Source: Desulfoscipio sp. XC116 (GTDB lineage: Bacteria; Bacillota; Desulfotomaculia; Desulfotomaculales; Desulfallaceae). Taken from it: a stretch of 64,000 nucleotides of DNA. The translations under genes and the position numbers were made by a program. The stretch covers positions 186,001 through 250,000 of the forward strand of contig NZ_CP156660.1 of assembly GCF_039851975.1 (NCBI RefSeq). Reading direction: 5' to 3'. The notes under the pieces were generated by a model. It ran no database searches, was not told the origin of the DNA, and saw only the letters and a list, made by a program, of their open reading frames with translations. Of this stretch, positions 59,365 through 64,000 are shown piece by piece (the stretch's first letter is position 1; every line of letters starts with the position of its first letter).

Positions 59365-59454
59365 TTACTTGAACCGTCCTAATACAAATTTCTTCACTGC
59401 AAAATAAAGTCCAATATATAAAGTAAGGATCAGTATCTGTTTCCATCCCTCCAT
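59365..59454 (-). CDS. 29-aa single-span membrane microprotein
   Basis: ATG 59454 opens a 29-codon frame: a short head MEGWKQ, one hydrophobic helix (ILILTLYIGLYFAV) and a basic tail KKFVLGRFK, giving a clear positive-inside orientation. GAAGGG lies 5 nt upstream and AAGGAGG a little further. It sits between the SDR gene and the MFS gene on the same strand, 33 bp before the MFS start. Short one-helix subunits are known for several secondary transporters, so a role as small partner of the MFS carrier is plausible. It is too short for ordinary gene callers. Confidence 0.62.
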   Translation of the reverse strand: MEGWKQILILTLYIGLYFAVKKFVLGRFK

Positions 59455-59541
59455 GGATTCCCTTCAGCCTCCTTAAAGATCATGACAGGAGCGTCTTTAC
59501 CAGGCAGTCCGTCCACTATTATTGCTGGCGGCAATCCTAGA

Positions 59542-60321
59542 TCAAACAGCCAATAATCCACCGTCAATACTTAGGGTAATTCCGGTGCAATAACTTGATC
59601 CTGGGGAAGCAAGGAATAATACTCCGGTCTTTAATTCATCCTCACTGCCCAAACGGTGCATGGGAATTAAGTTTTGAGTAAGCTCTTCATGGTACTCTTT
59701 GTTTCCGTCACTTAATTGAGATGGGAACCAGCCCGGAGCTATGGCATTTACGGTTATATTGTATTTAACCCATTTTATCGCTAAATCTCTGGTTAAACCG
59801 AGCAGAGCGGCCTTGCTCACCGGATAAGCCACAGCATCCATATATTTAGCGTAAGTTCCCACAAAAGCTAAATAGGAAGCTATGTTGATAATTCGCCCGT
59901 AGTTCTGTTTGGACATGATTTGACCGGCTTTTTGGGCCATAAGCCACGCACCGGTCAAATTAGTTTCAATAACCTTATTCCAGCCGCTTAATGGAAGTTC
60001 AAAGGTTGGAGCACCCCAGGTGGTTCCTGAATTGTTAATAAGGATATCAACTCTGCCAAACTCTTTCATGACCAGATCATATAGATCATCGATCATTTGA
60101 GGCTTTCTTAAATCCAGGGCAACGGGAAGCATGCGTACTCCCAGTTCCTTCGCCATCTGCATAGCAGCCTCTTGGCAACGCCCTAAATTTCGAGCTGCAA
60201 TAACCAAATTAGCTCCGGCTTCTCCCAGGGCGTAGGCCATTTGCCTGCCGATTCCTGTTGCTCCTCCGGTTACGACGGCCACCTGACCTGTTAGGTCCAA
60301 TAGTTCTCTAATATGTCTCAC
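59542..60321 (-). CDS. SDR-family oxidoreductase
   Basis: A 259-aa classical SDR. NAD(P) motif TGGATGIGRQMAYALGEAG, NNSGTTWG, catalytic Ser in INIASYLAFVG, YPVSK with Tyr and Lys, and the end SSYCTGITLSIDGGLLAV. It probably oxidises a 3-hydroxyacyl-CoA or a cyclic alcohol intermediate. It is first in the operon SDR, microprotein, MFS, downstream of a near-consensus sigma-54 promoter at 60481-60496. Confidence 0.93.
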   Translation of the reverse strand: MRHIRELLDLTGQVAVVTGGATGIGRQMAYALGEAGANLVIAARNLGRCQEAAMQMAKELGVRMLPVALDLRKPQMIDDLYDLVMKEFGRVDILINNSGTTWGAPTFELPLSGWNKVIETNLTGAWLMAQKAGQIMSKQNYGRIINIASYLAFVGTYAKYMDAVAYPVSKAALLGLTRDLAIKWVKYNITVNAIAPGWFPSQLSDGNKEYHEELTQNLIPMHRLGSEDELKTGVLFLASPGSSYCTGITLSIDGGLLAV

Positions 60322-60480
60322 GTAATCTTTCCCTCTCTGTAATTTAGTTAAGGCATGAATCTGATAGTTCCCTTACCTGTGATAATGCTTAACGATTTGC
60401 GTCACCCTCTTCAATGCCCGTTCATTTTATCAAACTCCTTTCCGTTAAACTAATTGGAATATTCGGATATTTTTAACTAT

Positions 60481-60496
60481 TGCAATCTTTGTGCCA
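60481..60496 (-). promoter_or_regulatory. Sigma-54 promoter of the SDR/microprotein/MFS operon
   Basis: Minus strand TGGCACAAAGATTGCA matches the consensus TGGCAC-N5-TTGCA at every fixed position. It lies 160 bp upstream of the SDR start. Confidence 0.83.
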
Positions 60497-60560
60497 AAGG
60501 TAATTTACATTTAACATGCAGGGGATTAAGTGGTCATGGTTTTGTTGGATACGCATCGTC

Positions 60561-60576
60561 TGGCAATATATTTGCA
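60561..60576 (+). promoter_or_regulatory. Sigma-54 promoter facing the acyl-CoA synthetase
   Basis: Plus strand TGGCAATATATTTGCA keeps GG and GC exactly 10 nt apart and differs from consensus by one base. It points right, 250 bp upstream of the synthetase, and is 64 bp from the divergent promoter on the other strand. Confidence 0.68.
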
Positions 60577-60652
60577 ATTAACCGTAGAAATATAGTAATT
60601 CGGATTATAATAAATCAATTTAAAACCTTCCCACTATTACGAATTGTATAAA

Positions 60653-60751
60653 TCGCTGTCTACAACAGAAATTAATAATTTTTTAGAGGAAAGTAAAAAA
60701 CTGGGTGATCTCCAAATACCGGTGGAATGCATGTTTGTTGATGCGATCTAG
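60653..60751 (+). pseudogene. Short remnant frame in the synthetase leader
   Basis: Thirty-two codons, SLSTTEINNFLEESKKLGDL then QIPVECMFVDAI and TAG, without RBS. It looks like a scrap of a real protein, possibly from a transposase or another enzyme, but I cannot name it. Confidence 0.3.
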
Positions 60752-60825
60752 AGTTACCACATGCAAACTATTAAAGAAGAGAATTAACAAAACATTTAAA
60801 TAATAGTTTAAGGGGGGAATGTGTT

Positions 60826-62418
60826 TTGAAAAAAATATGGTTTGAAAATTATCTTTCGGACACAAGGCATGAATTGACTTATCCCGAAATCCCAGTTTTT
60901 CAGTTTTTAACTGACAGTGCCCTGGAGTTTCCAGAGAACGATGCCATTATCTTTGCAGACAAGCATACTTCTTTTGGTGAGCTTGATTTGTACACCAATC
61001 GTTTTGCCAGATTTTTGCAGGATAACGGAGTGCAAAAAGGAGACCGGGTGGCCATATTGGCGCCTAATTGCCACCAGAATGTGATTAGCTTTTTTGGAGC
61101 GCTGAAGATTGGTGCCGTTGTGGTGCAGAATAACCCGATGTATGTGGAAAGGGAACTGGAACACCAGTTAAATGACTCGGGCAGCGAAACACTGGTTTGT
61201 TTGGCTGATCTTTATCCAAAAATTAAGAACATCCGCTCAAACGTCAATCTGAAAAACATTATTACTTTCAATATAGACGACTCTCCTGTCTTAACCGGTG
61301 ATGATACAGTTGATTTGCAGACAATACTTAGCAGCTGCAGTTCCGACTACCGGCAGGAATTAGTTGGCCCCGGCGACCTGGCGCTGTTGCAGTATACCGG
61401 CGGTACTACGGGAGTGTCTAAAGGATGTATGTTGACACATCGTAATCTTGTGGCTAATGTACTGCAAACCGCTGAGGTTCTTGGTAAAAACTATCGTCGC
61501 TGGAACGATTATGTTATTGGAGTCCTACCGCTTTTCCATGTGTACGGTCTTACCTGCATTATGAACATGTCTGTTTACATGGGGGTAACAATGATTTTGT
61601 TTCCGCGTTTTGATCCCAAGACAGTTATTGAAGCTATTGACGGCTATAAAGTTGGTGTATTCTTTGCTAGTCCTACAATGCTTATCGCAATCAATAGTTA
61701 TAAGGAAATAGGCAACTACAATTTGCGTTGCCTTCATACTTGCATTAGTGGTTCAGCCCCTCTGCCCAACGAAGTGAAAGAAGCATTCTTTAAACTGACC
61801 GGAGTGGAAGTGGTCGAGGGCTATGGTTTGTCTGAAGCATCCCCGGTTACGCATAGCAACCCTGTGAATGGAAAAGTTAAGATTGGCAGCATTGGTCTGC
61901 CCATACCGGATACGGATATGAGAATTGTTGACATTAATACAGGTGGGGAATGCTCGGCTAAGCAAACCGGGGAATTGTGGGTTAGAGGTCCACAGGTTAT
62001 GAGCAGCTATTGGAACCGTCCGGATGAAACCGCCAATGTTCTGGAAAACGGCTGGCTCAAAACCGGTGATGTTGTCGAAGTCGATGAAGAAGGTTATGTT
62101 TATATCGTCAGCAGAAAAAAGGATGTAATCATTGCCAGTGGATACAATATTTATCCGGTTGAAGTGGAAGATGTTTTATTTGCCCATCCCAAAGTTCAAG
62201 AGGCGGTGGTGATCGGTATACCCGATGCATACCGGGGAGAATCAGTTAAAGCGGTTATCGTGCTAAAGGATGGGGAAAATGCTACGCCGGAAGAGGTTAT
62301 TGCCTATTGCCGCACCAAGCTTGCCGCGTATAAAGTGCCGCGCCAGGTGGAATTTAGAGATGTATTGCCCAAATCGGCGGTAGGTAAAATATTGCGCCGT
62401 GTTTTGCGGGAGGGATAA
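60826..62418 (+). CDS. Acyl-CoA synthetase (AMP-forming)
   Basis: A 530-aa ligase. P-loop LLQYTGGTTGVSKGCMLTHR near 185, GYGLSEASPVTHSNP near 335, GELWVRGPQVMSSYWN, GWLKTGDVVEVDEEGYVYIV near 415, and the catalytic Lys in KSAVGKILRRVL at the end. It adenylates a carboxylic acid and forms the CoA thioester, feeding the neighbouring beta-oxidation genes. TTG 60826 is the start, with AAGGGGGGAA nine bases upstream. Acid chain length cannot be told from sequence alone. Confidence 0.95.
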   Translation: MKKIWFENYLSDTRHELTYPEIPVFQFLTDSALEFPENDAIIFADKHTSFGELDLYTNRFARFLQDNGVQKGDRVAILAPNCHQNVISFFGALKIGAVVVQNNPMYVERELEHQLNDSGSETLVCLADLYPKIKNIRSNVNLKNIITFNIDDSPVLTGDDTVDLQTILSSCSSDYRQELVGPGDLALLQYTGGTTGVSKGCMLTHRNLVANVLQTAEVLGKNYRRWNDYVIGVLPLFHVYGLTCIMNMSVYMGVTMILFPRFDPKTVIEAIDGYKVGVFFASPTMLIAINSYKEIGNYNLRCLHTCISGSAPLPNEVKEAFFKLTGVEVVEGYGLSEASPVTHSNPVNGKVKIGSIGLPIPDTDMRIVDINTGGECSAKQTGELWVRGPQVMSSYWNRPDETANVLENGWLKTGDVVEVDEEGYVYIVSRKKDVIIASGYNIYPVEVEDVLFAHPKVQEAVVIGIPDAYRGESVKAVIVLKDGENATPEEVIAYCRTKLAAYKVPRQVEFRDVLPKSAVGKILRRVLREG

Positions 62419-62647
62419 TTAATAACTGCAAAAAAAATTAATTCATCGTCATATTTTTTACTAGGACATGTTTATCTATAGGAGTTCTTTGCAACAAGTC
62501 CCGTGTTATTTCCGGGTAGCATTTGGCCACCGGAATTTATCGCTATGCTTGCAGCCTAAAGTTACGGTCTTGGTGCTCAATATTTTTTATTCCTCTTATG
62601 CCTGGTTTGTATTGGATAAAAGAATGAATAGGCTAGACCCTTTACAA

Positions 62648-62684
62648 GGGAATCCGGAAAACGGTCCATGTCTTCCGGATTCCC
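62648..62684. terminator. 12-bp perfect hairpin between convergent genes
   Basis: GGGAATCCGGAA (62648-62659) and TTCCGGATTCCC (62673-62684) around a 13-nt loop. It lies between the 3' ends of the synthetase and the minus-strand acyl-CoA dehydrogenase, a typical place for a shared terminator, although T-runs are weak. The other 230 bp of the spacer have no gene. Confidence 0.6.
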
Positions 62685-62701
62685 CAGGCACTTAACAACT
62701 T

Positions 62702-63772
62702 TTATTCGTTTTCCTCAATCAGCGCTCTAGCCGCAGTCAGTGCCAGCACCTCGTTGGAACCATCCTCAATTAGTGCTGCCCGGGCGTCTCTCAGCAGTTT
62801 TTCAATGTGATATTCCTTACTCACCCCGTAGCCACCAAACAACTGGACCGCTTCGTTGGCGACTTCAAAGGCTGCATTGGTGCAATATACTTTGGATAAT
62901 ATAGAGTATCGGGTTACTGGCGGAAAGTTGGTGAAATTGTAATTCATCACCGCCCGAGAGACAGCGCGGGCTGTCTCTACCTTTTGGAACATATCAAAAA
63001 GCTTTTTTTGTACCAGTTGATGCTCACATAGAAGCTTGCCACCTTGCACCCTTACTTTGGAATAAGCTAACGCCTCTTCAAAGGCTGCCCTGGCTACGCC
63101 GGTAAACATGGCCCCCATGGTAGCGTTGGCAATGGCCAGTGTGGCGTCCAGCATAGTTTCGTAAGTATCGGGTTGGGACAGCATAAAATGCTTGGGCAAC
63201 CGCACATTATCAAAGTAAATCTCTCCCTGGGGCAGTTCCCGCTGGCCCATTTTGTCCAGGCATTTGCCTTTGGAAACGCCTGGTAAGTCCAAAGGTGCCA
63301 CGGCCACACCGCCGCCGGCCAGCCCCATAGATTTTTCAATATTTAAAAAGAGAAGGGCATGGGTGGCCTGCGGTCCGTTGGAAACCCAGGATGATTTTTG
63401 CCCGTTCAAAACCCAAACGTCCCCGTCCTGCCGGGCCGAAAGCTGACCGGTTATTTGGGGGTCCTTAAACCATGGCATGCCCACGGTGAGCTGGTCGGAG
63501 CCGTGGTTAGGCTCGGTGATGGCCCAGCAGCCGATGAAACTGTTGTCGGTTTTCTCTACAAAGGGTTTAATAACCTCATCGATTACCTTATCTTCATCAT
63601 CGGGAGCCATTGATGCGAAGAAGGCCGGAAAACAATCCACCCCAATGGATACAGCAAAACCGGCGCTTCCCCAGCCTATTTCCTCCCAAAATATATGAGC
63701 TTCCAGCGGGGAGAGCCCCAATCCGCCGTTGGAAACTAAAACTAGCTGTTCGGATACAAGTATTCCCGCCAC
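62702..63772 (-). pseudogene. 5'-truncated acyl-CoA dehydrogenase
   Basis: About 340 residues of acyl-CoA dehydrogenase follow GGLGLSPLEAHIFWEEIGWG. Seen: ITEPNHGSDQLTVG, LNGQKSSWVSNGPQATHAL, MGQRELPQGEIYFDNVRLPK and FGGYGVSKEYHIEKLLRDAR. About 60 N-terminal residues expected in the family are missing, and the 14 residues before GGLG (AGILVSEQLVLVSN) do not fit. The frame's GTG at 63772 has no RBS. DNA to the right reads open on the plus strand, so a rearrangement at about 63730-63745 removed the gene's start. The catalytic motif is also unusual: IEDGSNEV in place of YEGTNEI. Confidence 0.78.
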
Positions 63773-64000
63773 CAGGAATACTCCCGAAGCCGATAAATTT
63801 CTGGTTCGCGGGCGACCGGATTACATCGGCGGATTAAGTGGGTTTTATGATCTAAATTGGCATGCCAACTTGAATACGACTGAGAGTATTCGATCGGGAA
63901 AACCAGAGGCCAAAATCAATTATCATACCTCGCCGGAAGAAGAATTATGGAGATTTTTACGAAGACAGGTCCACAGCAGCCTTGGGGGTGGAAAAGAGAT
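63749..64000 (+). pseudogene. Open frame running off the right edge, start missing
   Basis: From about 63749 the plus strand is open for more than 80 codons to the window end: NTPEADKFLVRGRPDYIGGL, then SGFYDLNWHANLNTTESIRS, and a charged segment SPEEELWRFLRRQVHSSLGG. No start codon with RBS is present, and the frame's left part overlaps the dead acyl-CoA dehydrogenase antisense. It is probably the remainder of a gene cut by the same rearrangement. Family not recognised. Confidence 0.4.

Overview
The window reads as chromosome of an anaerobic, endospore-forming, low-to-moderate GC Firmicute, most likely a Desulfotomaculum-like member of the Clostridia. Support comes from a spore photoproduct lyase, the sporulation protease-like YyaC, an SLH-anchored surface protein, a small siroheme sulfite reductase of the type found in sulfate reducers, sigma-54-controlled acyl-CoA catabolism, strong AGGAGG-type ribosome binding sites and frequent TTG/GTG starts. 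The genus is an inference. No rRNA, tRNA, CRISPR array or intact transposase was seen.

Left part (1-9 kb): a 310-bp direct repeat carrying a TPP riboswitch, its terminator and the first codons of an AIR-synthase-like gene occurs at 314-623 and 5488-5797. The 4.9 kb between the copies is an accessory segment with a minus-strand ABC exporter operon (two membrane proteins and one ATPase), remnants of small genes and a chimeric scrap of permease plus transposition ATPase. The right-hand copy drives the intact thiamine operon: AIR-synthase-like protein, ThiD, ThiE and a HAD phosphatase.

9-20 kb is a defence/stress and toxin-antitoxin zone: an XRE/ImmA-IrrE/PIN module, a broken PIN gene, a HIT protein, a BlaI/BlaR1-type regulator-protease pair, AbrB/RelE and Phd/ParE modules, a TetR regulator with a glycosyltransferase, and MutT/Mug DNA-hygiene genes. 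Duplicated scraps of toxin genes and a promoter-bearing repeat show that this zone was reshuffled by recombination.

20-39 kb: YyaC, a NarL-type two-component pair, MCP and CheW, the small sulfite reductase with a ten-cysteine partner, a membrane-anchored lysozyme-like protein, a large GLUG/Ig/SLH surface protein, methionine aminopeptidase with an AraC-type regulator, spore photoproduct lyase and a methyltransferase.

39-49 kb: a D-amino-acid/D-cysteine operon (YheO/DauR-like regulator, RidA, D-cysteine desulfhydrase, NhaC-type carrier), a short MITE-like element, then an ABC transporter plus two-component system of the antimicrobial-peptide-sensing kind.

49-64 kb: an acyl-CoA degradation locus. 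A sigma-54 activator sits beside a cluster of four TGCACCA sites and a -24/-12 promoter that faces 3-hydroxyacyl-CoA dehydrogenase, crotonase, acyl-CoA dehydrogenase, thiolase and MaoC genes. Two further divergent -24/-12 promoters lie between an SDR/microprotein/MFS operon and an acyl-CoA synthetase. Several broken genes (SDR tail, AcoR-like GAF fragment, 5'-truncated acyl-CoA dehydrogenase) mark rearrangement here too.
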